From Cornus controversa (taxonomy: Eukaryota; Streptophyta; Magnoliopsida; Cornales; Cornaceae), in assembly GCA_026545225.1 (NCBI GenBank), contig CM048845.1, positions 88,439,033 to 88,503,032 on the forward strand: 64,000 nucleotides of DNA. The letters run 5' to 3'. Shown here in pieces: positions 35,463-48,356 of the stretch. Below the pieces are notes generated by a model. That model saw nothing but the letters and a program-made list of their open reading frames with translations. It searched no databases and was not told the origin of the DNA. The stretch's first letter is position 1. Each line of letters starts with the position of its first letter. Both the position numbers and the translations under genes were made by a program.

Positions 35463-35846
35463 CTTATATAAATAACATATAAAGGAAATATTAATAATAT
35501 ATGAAGGAAATATTAATATTATATATATCATACAACTATACAAGTTTATAATTTCAGTAATAGATGACTCAATGTTAGTCATTGTGTTACATGTACCTAA
35601 ATGTGTGTTTTCGGTGTATATGTATCGAAATATCAGATTTATTATTATAAAAAATTTTGCATTAAAAAAAAAAAGTATAAACTGGGCGGGGCGAAAAAAG
35701 TTAAATGGTTATGGGAATGGGGAAGTCAAAACCCGCCCCGCCCTGTTTATATACGGTTGCGGGGTGGGGACGAAGCAAGAAAAGTTAAACGGTTGCAGGG
35801 ACGGGGAAGTCAAAACCCGCCCCGCCCCGCCCCGTTGTCATCTCTA
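35278..35846. mobile_element. hAT-type MITE, 569 bp
   Basis: Ends TAGGGATGGCAA and TTGTCATCTCTA are imperfect inverted repeats. Perfect 8-bp target duplication AGTAAAAC at 35270-35277 and 35847-35854. The subterminal regions are GC-rich (repeated GCCCCG / CGGGGC) and the centre is AT-rich with an (AT)n tract. Confidence 0.9.
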
Positions 35847-35956
35847 AGTAAAACAAATAAAAACGACAATAACAGTAAAATAATATATATATATATATAT
35901 ATATTATTATATATATATATATATACTACTATTAAAAGTACAAAGGAGTTTTTTAG

Positions 35957-37646
35957 TTTCAGTGTACTATTTTTTATTATTTTTAAATTAAAAAATAGAA
36001 TTATAACTTAAACAAAACTCTTTTTAGTCTCACTACATTATTTATTTATTTTTAAATAGAAAAATAGAGTTGTAGTTTAAACAAAATCCTAAAATCACAA
36101 ACACCAATACAAACACGGCTCTTATCAATTCGCTACTCTTCCTCTCAACTCTCATCAACTGTCATTTTAATTCAGTTTCCTCTCGGCTCACACCAACTCT
36201 CATGTGATTTTCTTTACTTTTTTCTCCAAATTTTTGTCTTTTCTTACTATTTAATTATTGCACATTCGTGTGTTTTTTTTCCAATCTTCTTGATGGCTAT
36301 TTGATGAGTATAAGTTGTTTATATTCTATTTGCTTTTAGTTTAGGGTTAATTTGTAGTTATTGAGTTTTTTAGTAGGTTGTACTGAAATAACAATCAATA
36401 ATTGAGTTGAGGATCTGCAACTTATTTATAAAAAGTTTAATTGAGTAAATGGGTGTATTTATGAAATAATCTTAATTTTCAGTTTCAGTACACTATTTTT
36501 TTATTTGAAAATTAAAAAAATAGAATTATAACATAAACAAAATCCTTTTTTAGTTTCACTACATTATTTATTTATTTATTTTTTAAAAAATATTGTTATA
36601 ACCTAAACAAAATCCTAAAATCATAAACATCAATACAAATACGGCTCTCATCAATAGGCGACTCTTCCTTTCAGCTCTCATCAATAGTCATTTCAATTCG
36701 ATTTCCTCTTAACTCACATCAACTTTCATGTGAATTTTTTATCTTTTTTTTTTATTATTTGTTTTCTTTAATTTTTTCTCCAAATTTTTGTCTTTTCTTG
36801 CTATTTAATTGTTGTAAGTTCATGTTTTTTTTTTAATCTTCTTGATGGCTATTTGATGAGTATAAGGTGTTTCTATTTTAATTGCTTTTAGTTTGGGGTT
36901 AATTTGTGGTTATTGAATTTTTTAGTGGGTTGTACTGAAATAACAATCAATAATTGGGTTGAAGATTTGCAACTTATTTATAAGAAGTTGAATTGAGTAA
37001 ACGGGTGTATTTATGAAATAATATTAATTTTCAGTTTCAGTACACTATTTTTTTTATTAAAAAATCGAATTATAACCTAAACAAAACCCTTTTTTAGTTT
37101 CACTACATTATTTATTTATTTTTAAATAAAAAATTTGAGTTATAACCTAATCAAAATCCTAAAATCACAAAACATCAATATAAACACAGCTCTCATCAAT
37201 GGGTAACTCTTCCTCTTAGACACGACTCTCATCAACAAGCGATTCTTCCTCTTAGACACGACTCTCATCAACAAGCGACTCTTCCTCTCAGCTCTCATCA
37301 ACTGTTATTTCAATTCGGTTTCCTCTCGGCTCACATCAACTCTCATGTGAGTTTCTTTTCTTTCTTTTTTATTTGTTTTCTTTAATTTTTTCTCCAAATT
37401 TCTGTCTTTTCTTGCTATTTAATTATAGCAAGTCCGTGGTTTTTTTCCAATCACCTTGATGGCTATTTGATGAGTATAAGTTGTTTCTATTCTATTTTCT
37501 TTAAGTTTGGGTTTGATTTGTGGTTATTGAGTTTTTTAGTGGGTTGTACTAAAATAACAATCAATAATTGGGTTGAAGATCTGCAACTTATATATAAGAA
37601 GTTAATTGAGTAAACGGGTGTATTTATGCAATAATTTTAATTTTCA
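35957..37646. repeat. Tandem repeat of about 550 bp, three copies
   Basis: Units start near 35957, 36483 and 37035 at TTTCAGTRYACTATTTTTT. Each contains CTCTCATCAACT, TTGATGGCTATTTGATGAGT and GGGTGTATTTATG in the same order. The third unit has an internal duplication of about 45 bp (37215-37280). No coding frame. Confidence 0.85.
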
Positions 37647-38924
37647 TGGCATTTACCCATGAAGCCGAGAGAGAAACAAAGAAACTACGTCAATTAAACC
37701 GAATAGAAGAAACCGCTAAAGAAACTGTATAAACAAAAAATAATAAAAAGTTTTAGATTTTCATGATAATAAAAAGAAGAACTGAAAGGTTTAGTGATGA
37801 ATAATGGTTGTTTAATTAATAATTTTTCATTCTTATTCGGTAATAACATCAAGGTAAATAATCTTTTTAATTTTTGCAATGCACATGAAAACCTCTAAAA
37901 TATTAAAAAAAATTATATATTATTTGCAACTTATTACTTTACGATAAGATATGATTTTAGGACTATTGATATTATTTGTATGTGTGTTAAATAGAGTTTG
38001 TGTTAAATTAAAAATGAAGAAATATTGAAAAAATTATTCAATGATAATAAAATAAAATTACTATTGTAACAAAAATAATATTGTTTAAACAAATTTAAAT
38101 TTACTTGTTGCTTTTAAATTTTTTAACAATTTATCCTTTTTGGATTATTGATTTCTACCGTTTTGTAATCAAATTATTTTTCTTATTGTTTATGTTTTAA
38201 AATATAAAATAATATTATTCTTTGCAACTGAGTATAAATCTAGCGTAAAAACATTAGATTATTTGACAATGAGATCTTTAATATGCAAGATATTATGATC
38301 CTAATCGCACAGTGATACCGATAAGAATGCACCTATGCATACTTCATTATTCTTTATTACAATATAAAAAAACTTTAAATATTATCATTTATGACATTAA
38401 AAGAATAAATATATTTATTTCTAGATAAGATGAATGGTCACTTGAACAACTTTTTCTAAACTTTTAATTTCTATTTTATTGGTTACCGAAAACTGTGATG
38501 AAATATTGAAACTAATAACTTAGAAAATAGGAAAAGGCCTCCTAAACCCCAACTTCACTCAATTCATAAAATAATTATTTTGAAAAAGTTGGTGTGCAAC
38601 AAATCTTAACATTTAAAGTATATATCAAATCAAATTATTGTTCCATTAGTTTATATATAGGTGTCTTTTTTTAACCAGTTTATGATTTGATGCCTTCATG
38701 GTCAAATAATCATACGAGCCAATATATCCACCTGTCTGCAGTTGTTTAATTAAAAAGAAAATCATACTTGAAATGTGAACCTATAGTCTTATTTGAAACC
38801 AATGTCTGTTTAATTCAAAAAGACTTTAATACATATTTTATTAGTTATATATAACCAAACAACTCTAATTGAAAATCCTAAATCCGATTTGGAAATCCCA
38901 AAGACCCCTAAATTATATGCATGA
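37647..38924. other. AT-rich spacer between direct and inverted repeat copies
   Basis: No gene seen. A stretch at 38818-38957 is repeated directly at 39449-39575. Confidence 0.5.
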
Positions 38925-39440
38925 AAATTAAAATTATTACATAAATACACTCATTTACGCAATTGAACTTCTTATAAATAAGTTGTAGATCTTCAACCCA
39001 ATTATTGAATATAATCCACTAAAAATTCAATAACCACAAATTAACTCCAAACTAAAAGCAAATAGAATAGAAACAATTTATATTCATCAAATAGCCATCA
39101 AGAAGATTGAAAAAAAAAAATGGACTTGTAATAATTAAATAGCAATAAAAGACAAAAATTTGAAGAGAAAATTAAAGAAAACAAATAATAAAAAGAAAAG
39201 AAACTCACATGAAAATTGATGTGAGCTGAGAGAAAATCAAATTGAAATGATGGTTGATGAGAGCTAAGAGGAAGAGTCACCTGTTGATGAGAGCCGTATT
39301 TGTATTGGTGTTTGTGATTTTAGGGGTTTTAGAATTTTGTTAATCTTATAACTCTATTTTTCTATTTATAAATGAAGAAATAAATAAATAATGTAGTGAA
39401 AGTAAAAAAAATAGTTTTGTTTAGGTTATAAATCTATTTT
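38925..39440. repeat. Fourth, inverted copy of the 550-bp unit
   Basis: The reverse complement follows the 35957-37646 unit throughout (for example ACTCATCAAATAGCC-type and GTGTTTGTGATTTTAGG segments). Confidence 0.8.
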
Positions 39441-41183
39441 TTTAAATTCAAAAAGACTTTTAATACATATTTTATTAGTTATATATAATCAAACAACTCT
39501 AATTGAAAATCCTAAGACTCCTAAATTACATATATAAAAATTAAAATTATTATATAAATACATCCGTTTACTCTTGTACGAAAGATTGTGATTTTTAATA
39601 AAAGTATACTGACCAAGAAACCTTGGAATCTGGGCGGACAAATTATTACGTTACATCAGAGTGACTGGACTCAAAGTAATGTGCATGGTGTCATCATCGT
39701 CTTGCCTGCCCAAGGAACAACTTTTATCAGAAGAAGTCATAGTACTGGGTACACATAATTTAACCTCACTAAATACCCCCCACAAAAAAAAGAAAAAAAA
39801 AAGGTTCATGGCTATTAAATTGAATTACCAATATTGTTACATACTCTTTTCTTTTAAATGGAGAGGCCTTGGGATTTCTACGCCCACCTAGAGGATTGAG
39901 ACAGGTGACCCACTAAGCACCTTTCTTCAGAATTCCTCGAGCTAAAGGGTGTTTGATGAAGATTTTCACAAGAACATCTTTTCCAAATTTTCAGTGTTTG
40001 TTAGGTTTAAATTATTAGGTTATGTGAGATTCATCTTTTATTTTTATTTTTATTTTTTGCCTTCATGCCACACAACTTTATAGCTTCCGCTATAGCTTAA
40101 TATACATATGTATGTGTTGTCTGATTATTTTTTTATATGAGTAGTCAACGTGGTTATTGGAGATGGTGGATTGAGGTTGTGGTTCATTGGTTGCTTCTTG
40201 TTATATGTAAAAAATATTGGTCTCTTGTGTTTCCGTTTCCTGTTGAGGTGTGTGGTGGTCACTTCATGTTTCAAATGTTTTATAATAGACAATCTTTTCT
40301 AGCTTGCTGACTAGATGCCTACATGGATATTAGCTCTTTGTATGAGATCTTTTTAATTTGTAAAATTACACTTCATTTGTGAAATTCTGAATCCTGAATT
40401 TTCATGTTCATACAATTGTGAAAAACCCAGCAATTGTGTGTGTGTTTTTGCAAGCTGTAATGTGTTTTGAGAAATACTACTGTTAAAATCTAATTTACAT
40501 AGTAGTTGTAAAGTGTTAATTCATAAAAGCCCTTTATACCATTTAATTTAATCACATAACCCTCTTATATTAATTATTTAAACTTCATGAAATTCCTTTC
40601 ACATTCACCTTTTTAACATTTCATCAATGTGTTCCTAATCCGTCAAATTGACGTCGAACTTAACAGAAAAATAATATGAAAGTGTCATGTGCAAAATTTT
40701 ATTTTCTATATGACCGAAATATCATTTAAATTATCCAAATACCATTCACAACTTCACCTCACCTGTGCTTGACCCGAATCTAAGAGAAGAGAGAAGAATA
40801 GACAAAGAGAAGAGAGCAGAGAGAAACACGGGAGACAACTCTTCAGATGATATATATATATATATAGAGGAGGAGTGCTGGTATTATTTCTTCTCTGGTT
40901 TTAGAAATTCAATTATTTTGGGTCAGTATTCAGGTAAATGTACTCCATATACAACCGGTGAGTGGGGAATTAATTATTAATACAATTAATAAATGCGTTC
41001 CATGAAATTTGGAAAACTTAGTAAATGGTTAATAATGCTTCTACAGGGCTGAAGATTTTTTTATTTATTTTTACTTGGTAATTCAAGTCTATATAAAATG
41101 GGAAAAACATGCTTCTATAGGGCTGAGGTTGTCGTGCCCCATCAGCCTTATTCTTGGATATCTATGTTTTTTTTTTTAATGTT

Positions 41184-41230
<47 letters not shown>

Positions 41231-41293
41231 GATAAAGCGCAAGGAACAGCATGGTAAAGAATAAAATTGATATGTAATGTGTATTAGTTTAGT
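39441..41293. other. Intergenic sequence, no gene seen
   Basis: AT-rich, with a GA microsatellite at about 41186-41230. A 71-codon open frame at 40765-40980 crosses a TA microsatellite and has no recognisable domain. Confidence 0.5.
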
Positions 41294-42361
41294 GGTCAAA
41301 ATATACTCACATCTCTTAAATTTGCTCTTATATATTTATAATTTGGTAGAACTTATACTCAAACTCTTGAAGGTTTGGTAGATGATTACACTTAATATCA
41401 ACGCCATATGTATTGTTTGTTTTACCTATCCATTGATTGAAAAGACATTCTTGATCTCATTTTTCTTTTTGCTACACTTACTTCCCTGATAATCCTAAGT
41501 CCACACACATGAAAACACACACACATATATTATTGCAGCAATAAAAATTTTACAAATTTTATTAAATATATTTTTAATATATGTAATATTACGAATCTTA
41601 CTAAAAAATAAATTTAAATTTAAATAAAATTTAATATATGTTATATTATGTATATTACAAATTTTACTAAAATAAATAAAGTTTTAATATATTGTAATTC
41701 TTATTTTTTAAGTAAAATACTTATATATTAAAAATATATTTAATAAAAAATTTAATATATTTTTAAAATTACCTTTGATTGCTTTAATCTCTTTTCCTTT
41801 TAATTAAACTATTTTAATTTTACATCATACACCATCACTGTGAGTAAAAGGAACCAAAATTTCCTATTCCCTCATGTACTGATTATACATCGAAACAGTG
41901 TCATTTTGGTGTATAAATCACAATCAAATATCAAACTCCAAGTTAAACTAATTACAACCATAATAGCGAATTAAATGCTTTTGATGATACAAAAATTGGT
42001 TGTCAAATGACTTGTAGATGCTGGAGTTACAAAGATTCTACCAATATTTATCAATCAGAAATATCATAACAACCTTGGTGATGACTTAAAAATATATTAC
42101 AAATTTTATTAAATATATTTTTAATATATGTTATATTACATATTTTACTAAAAAAATAAGAATTACAATATATTAAAATTTTATTTATTTTAGTAAAATT
42201 TGTAATATATGTAATATAACATATATTAAATTGAAAATTTTCCTTTTCAATTTTTAATATACGTAATTTGAGTATATTTATTTAAATTTTTTTTTTAGCA
42301 AAATACGTAGTATAACATTAAAAATATATTTAATAAAATTTGCAATATATTTTTAGTGATG

Positions 42362-42448
<87 letters not shown>

Positions 42449-42685
42449 AAGAGAGAGAGAGACTTAAGATTAAAAGAAAAGTAAGAGTAACTTTGTCTAA
42501 TTAAAAAAGGAAAATGAGATCAAAAATGTTCTTTCAGTCAATGAAGGAGTAAAACAGATACTACATATAATATTAAAATTGAGTGTAATCATGCATCAAA
42601 TCTCAGGGAGTGAGTGTAAGTTTTGTCAACTTATAAATACATGTGTAATTAGAACAAACCTCAAAAATGTGAATGTATTTTGCCC
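41294..42685. mobile_element. Large foldback element, 1.39 kb, Mutator-like
   Basis: GGTCAAAATATACTCACATC at the left pairs with the right end, whose reverse complement begins GGGCAAAATACATTCACAT. The arms extend for several hundred bases with further matching blocks (GATGATTACACT, TTTTGATCTCATTTTCCTTT type) and a nested AT-rich inverted repeat (41533-41750 with 42080-42366). The flanking 9-mers TAGTTTAGT and TGGTTTATA agree at 6 of 9, a weak target duplication. Confidence 0.65.
42367..42461. repeat. Compound (AT)n(GT)n(GA)n microsatellite
   Basis: About 95 bp, near one arm of the foldback element. Confidence 0.95.
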
Positions 42686-43040
42686 TGGTTTATATATTAT
42701 ATAATTCTTGATTTGGCATTCTCATTTATCCAACTTTTGTTGATGGTCTCATTAAATCTTGGTTGGGTCAGATTTTGATTTTTGATTCAAGCAATCACAC
42801 CGGCCCAACTCACTAAGCTTGCATTAGCATATTCAAGAGTTCATGGCTAGATGTTCTGATCACAAAGAGAGGCCATTTTGATTTTTAAAGAGGACAATCA
42901 CTGCCCTGGTTTGCACAACTTCCATAAGCAAATATATTAGTACCATTTGACTAATAACAGGATGTAGATAACTTCCAAAGGCACACATTCATACAGGGTC
43001 ATAATCTAAAGTATGTGGGAAGAAGAAAGATGAACGGAAT
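42686..43040 (-). other. Region downstream of the CASP-like gene
   Basis: Probably includes its 3' UTR. Nothing else seen. Confidence 0.4.
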
Positions 43041-45745
43041 TCAGTACTTGGATAGCCAAATTACATCGAGAACAGCTGAGGCAGCAAGCAAGAAACAGCT
43101 GAAGAAAGTGAAGGCGATTGAGACAGCAACGCGGTCGCAGAAGCTATGTAACGACTTACAGAAATTTGGTAGTGCTGAATGTCGGATTCCCGTGCGGTTC
43201 AGGTTGGTGACACCGGAAGCAGCAGATCCAGCACTCATCATTGCATATGCAAACACCTGCAGCATCATAAAAGATAAGGCTACACTACTAATTAAACAAG
43301 AAAATTAGAAGAAATAAATTTCCCATGTTCTGGCCTCAACACCACAGGCCCCTCAAATGGTAATTCAATCTGCATGAACTTCCTTCTTGATTCATGGCAC
43401 TCTGTTAACTCTTAAAAGGACAATACATTAATACGTTGTTTCAAGCAATCCGTTGGACCAAGAAAAATACATGGATGCATCTATTTGGGGAGAAGTTAGA
43501 AAGAAATATGAAGCTTGAATTTTTTTCAACACAATACTACACATATCAAAGATGTAAACGGTATGATAATCATGTTATATGTTTCAAATGTCAAAAATCA
43601 GAATTTTCTCCATGAAGAAGTCTCAACCTTTGTAGAGAAAAAAAGTCGATACAAAATTATAACATAATGCAGCTGGAGTGAATATAGGTCCATAATAACC
43701 AAGTTGGTAATACTTTAATCCTAAGAGGAATAATCAGAAACATTATAGCAAGAAACAAGAATCAGAAAGAAACCCCCGGTCCTCGCCTCCCGAGAGAGGC
43801 TTGAATTCATAGACTTAAAGACACGAGCCTGGTTAGAGACTTATCACAGCTGAAGACATAGGAAAACATCATACTCTGAAAGTGACAGAGCTCACTTGGT
43901 GCAATTACATGATATTGATATCATAGTTTTGATTCTAAGTTGTTATTCCTTTTCTTTTTCTTCTTTTTATTTTTTATGTTCTTGTTTTATTTATTTATTT
44001 ATTGTTCGGAGGAGGGGGCTGCTAGATTCTATATATTTCTAGCTTCCTACTTAAAAGAAATTCAGGCTCATTGAGAAGATGTTAAACACCAAAATCCTGC
44101 TAGCTTTGCCTAAAGCAATAAGTGGACTTGTCAACCAATAATAACATCAAAATACAAATAACCACAGCATAAGCAGTAAGCTAGTAACTAAAGATCAGCT
44201 CACCAACATAGCTTGTAGAAAACGTGTTAAAGGTCACGAATTGGCAAAATGACATACATGAATGAATGGCAATTAAGACATGTACTTTTGCTAGTACTAA
44301 CTACCTGTGCTTTGGCTGATTAAAATTTCACTAGCATTTAATTCTAATTTAAACAATGAAATACCACTTTACCTGATCCCCAGCAAAAATAAGCCATGCA
44401 TGATTCCGAGAAGGAATCACTGGAGATTTCCGCAGCAGTCTTGACGTGCTAATAAGTAGCTGAAGCACGGAATGAGCCGCAACAGCAGCTGAAACTCCTA
44501 CCAGATACCTGCTCAGCACAAATTCACACTATCAACAACTTTTGATCATTCAAAACACATTTCCAAACTTTTCGATGCGCTCAAACAACCTCAATATACA
44601 CCTAAAAACTGTTTCAAACACCTATCAGTACCATTATCGATCACACTGATTAAATGAACTTCACCAACTCAATGCAATAATGACCCACATAATCTCTTGC
44701 ACTCCCATTGTACTCAACCTTATAACAATTCATTAGTAATGTAGTTGTAAATTATAAGCCACTTGAGTGAGTTGACAAAGATGACCCTTTAAATATATGC
44801 ATAAGCATTAAACAGTGATCATAAGAGGTAAATCTATTTTTGCCCAAATCAGTCACTTCACAAAATTATTAGTTTGTTTAACAGAGTGTAGTGTATGATA
44901 ACCAAAAGAGTGAGCTTCCATGGCTAATAAGTTATTATTATACAGCCAGAGGAGGACATAGAAGGCAATACCATTAATTCCCAGGTACAGTAATGTCCAA
45001 AGAAGAAATTCACTCACTCACGGGCGTGTGTTTCTATTCCTTGAAATGCCAAGAAGCTGGTAAAAGAGGACTTCCCAATATTTGTCGCTTTTCAGACACA
45101 TCAACCCCAAGGATAACCTCGTCAATATAAAATTCAACCAAAGAAGCGTAACTTCCGTTACGATAAGACAAAGAAATACTGGCGATACCCAGCTTTTGCT
45201 GGTCCATTTTGGTCAAAACCCAGTAAATAGAATCACAACACAATACACATGGGCATTTTAGTCAGTGAAAACTGAAAAGCACTTGAATCCAACAATACAA
45301 AAACACTTTGTTTGGTTAGTGAGAAAATATAAGAAATTAAGGAAATTGAAATTTTTAGTAAGTAACATTTCGAGCGAGCAAAACGGAGTGTGTTAAACAA
45401 CAAATTAAAGATATCCTACAAGAAAACAAATGGGCATTTCAGTAATTTCAAGCGAGCTTACTCGAACGAGTCGGAGAAGGACCACTTGGAGTACACAGGG
45501 AGGCTAAAGCCGTAGATGGAGATGGTGGCAGCTTCCTTAGCCGTGGCCATGAACGAGAGTGCAGCCACCGAGGTCGACAGACATAGTAGCCGGAGAACAA
45601 CGTGAGTGATGTCAGTTTTCCGGCCACTATTCCGGTCAGGGCTCGAAGGAACCAGCGGCCCACTCATTGATCCAGTCTCCGCCGCGACCTTCGTATCCGG
45701 CAGCTGTATCGCCACCTCCGACTGAGTTTTCCGGCCGTTCATCAT
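43041..45745 (-). CDS. CASP-like membrane protein, CASPL3A type
   Basis: Exons 45745-45462, 44508-44373 and 43256-43041 have GT..AG borders and consistent phases and give 211 aa, the usual length for the family. After a polar N-terminus, four membrane spans are visible: [21 protein letters not shown] (with the Arg typical of span 1), [38 protein letters not shown] (with the Asp typical of span 3) and [24 protein letters not shown]-like proteins are plasma-membrane four-helix (MARVEL-related) proteins; the founding CASPs scaffold lignin deposition in the Casparian strip, while the role of group 3 is not settled. The 3A assignment is from recalled similarity ([26 protein letters not shown]). 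The tandem ATG at 45745/45742 leaves the exact start open. Confidence 0.92.
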
Positions 45746-47740
45746 CGTGATACTTTCTCTCTCTAGGGGAGTGGGTTTGGGAGTGCGAGAGGGGTGGGCG
45801 ATAATTGGGTTTTTAAAATGGGGAAGCGGGTTGGGGGTAGTGTGTGGGTTACTGGACCGTCACAGTTGGGAGACACGTGGTGATTTTCTGTTGCATCAGA
45901 GCCAGGTAGGTTGTGTCCGTGACTGAACAGTACTGTGGAATTGATGCTTTGTTTGTTTTGTTGGTACTTTCAGGCTGCTATTGGAATTTACATACCACCT
46001 CAATTTCTTTCCAAAAACAAAAAAATAAATCAATAAAAAATGAAAATTTGTGAGTTGTATTGCTAATTTGCTTAACCAAACAAAAATGAAAATAACTCCG
46101 ACTAGATATCGTGATTAATTTAGTCACGTTAGTAAATTAAATTTATAAAGAGCTTTTAGATGTTTTAAATTTTTACTAACGTCACTTTATTCTACGTATT
46201 TCATTAATAATTATTTTTGAGAGTGAATTCTAAGTGGAAAAAAAAATTCTAAATAGAATAGCACAAACACTTCTCGATCAGAGGAGTTGCAATGATATTC
46301 AAAAATAACTAGATAATTTATTTTTTAATTACACACAAAACACATTTTGGACACTTTCAAGATGAGGCTCAATAGTTTTGTAATTATTATTTTTTTAAAA
46401 TAATATAACTCAATACAATTTAAAATATATTATGAGTTAATTAAAATATAATATAAAGTTTAAGAAAATAAAAATAACAAACATTTAACTTTAAACTTAA
46501 AATTATTGATTTCATTCACGATTATATGAATACAATGACCAAAAATATAATAATATATTATATTATTATTATTATTATATGTATTCATCTATGTCCTATT
46601 TTTTATATTTATCTTGTCACACCAATGTCTTCGGTCCATTTTCATACTAGAATAAGTATTGAGTATCTAGATATTCGAAATATAGTAGCCAGACAATAAT
46701 AAGAAATTATTATATATTACGACAATTTTATGTAATGAAAAATTCCACCACTAATAAGACTTCATTTTTTATGATTTTCTATAATAATAAAAAATAGAAT
46801 TTTATGACCGGTAAAATTTTTATATTTAAGGAATCCTTGAAATTTTGTAAAATTACTTGAAGGATTCAAACATGGTACACCCGCTTACATGGCTAGGCGC
46901 TCTGTGTAGGTTCTTGGAGGTATTTCTTGTCAACAGTTGTTTTGCTTGTTTGCTAATTACTTTCATGGGCATTTCTTTAAAATTCAAAAATATATATATA
47001 TATATATATACACGCAACTATTGTGTTATGTTACTTGTACCAGTCAGGCAAAAGCATGAAGCATATGTGTGTAAGCCCTACAGCTGCTTGCAACTGAGTC
47101 GGCAAAATTGACTCCGGAACAAATAGCTTGATGCTAGTAAGATAGACTAGCGATGTTTCAGCTCTTATGTTTGAATTGGAAAGTTTGAAGTATTAGTCCA
47201 TGGACTGCGTGCGTGATAGACCTCCATCACATTAGAATATTAAGTTGTTGTGGTTTGATAAAATTGTAAATTAAGTAATACAAATTTAAAAAGTTAAACC
47301 ATAAGTGCTCTTGAATCTTTTTAAAATTAAATATTGAATTGAATTCAAATTTTCTACACGGCCCTCATTCACTATTTATTATTATATTAATTAATACTCT
47401 CCGTCTCAAAATATATAAATACTTTGAAAATTGTGACTCACAACTCAAGAATTTTGGAATAGAACGAATTATATTTGATTGATGGCTAGATCGAACGTGT
47501 TAATAAGATGAATGGATAAATATTAGGATAATAAATAAATAAATACTCCACAAGTATTCAGTTTTGACAACATACTCACCTAACCTTTTTTTTTTTCCAA
47601 GAAAAATCTTATTATTGCTCTAATTAACTCCCGTCACATATCTGTTAAATGAATTACAAAAAAAGCACGATATGACAATTTTACCCTTGATCAATTTTAA
47701 TTCAAATAGTAAAGTTTTTACCAAGTACTTGAATTAAACT
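45746..47740. other. Upstream region of the CASP-like gene and intergenic DNA
   Basis: The proximal 150 bases likely hold the promoter and leader. Beyond about 45980 it is AT-rich with no gene. A TA microsatellite lies at about 46989-47010. Confidence 0.4.
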
Positions 47741-48348
47741 TAAACTTGTCAATGGATCGAATTTTGATTCGAATCTAATCTGAATTCGAGTCAATAATTA
47801 GAATATGGATTGGACATTCAATTCGATAATCCGTTAGCGATCCGAATTCGATAATCCATTAGCTAAACAAATTGGATATGAATTATGGTCGATCCGATCC
47901 GATAATTATCCTATCCGAAATAATTTAATATATAATTTATTTTAAATTTATTATCTAATGTTATAACATATAATATTTAGATATTATTTAAATATTTTTT
48001 TATCATTATTTTCTTCTTATTCTTCTCTCTCTCTATTTTGTCTTTTTTTATAATTTTTTTCTTTAATAAAAAGTCAAATACTTACTTTCTACTACTTTTT
48101 TCTTTATATTTTATTTTTCTTTCCTATTTTTTTCCTACTCATTATTTGTTAATCTCTTTTGAAATTACTTTTTTTTTTTAAAAAAATTATATATTTTTTG
48201 GATCGGGTTATCGGATGGATATCCAATTAATAACAAATCGGATATAGATTTAATTATATATAATCCATTAAGTTATCGGATCAAATTGCATATATTCCTT
48301 ATTGGGTTTGGATCGGATCAGTCCGAATCCAATCCGTTTACAGGTCTA
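47741..48348. mobile_element. hAT-type MITE, 608 bp
   Basis: Ends TAAACTTGTCAATGGATC and GGTCTA, with subterminal ATCCGTTTACAGG inverted. Perfect 8-bp target duplication ATTAAACT at 47733-47740 and 48349-48356. Repeated CGGAT / ATCCG motifs sit in both flanks; the centre is AT-rich. Confidence 0.85.
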
Positions 48349-48356
48349 ATTAAACT

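Noticed and set aside
40765-40980. 71-codon open frame
   Set aside because: Crosses a TA microsatellite and has no recognisable features.
43015-43308. 97-codon plus-strand frame
   Set aside because: Antisense shadow of exon 3 of the CASP-like gene.
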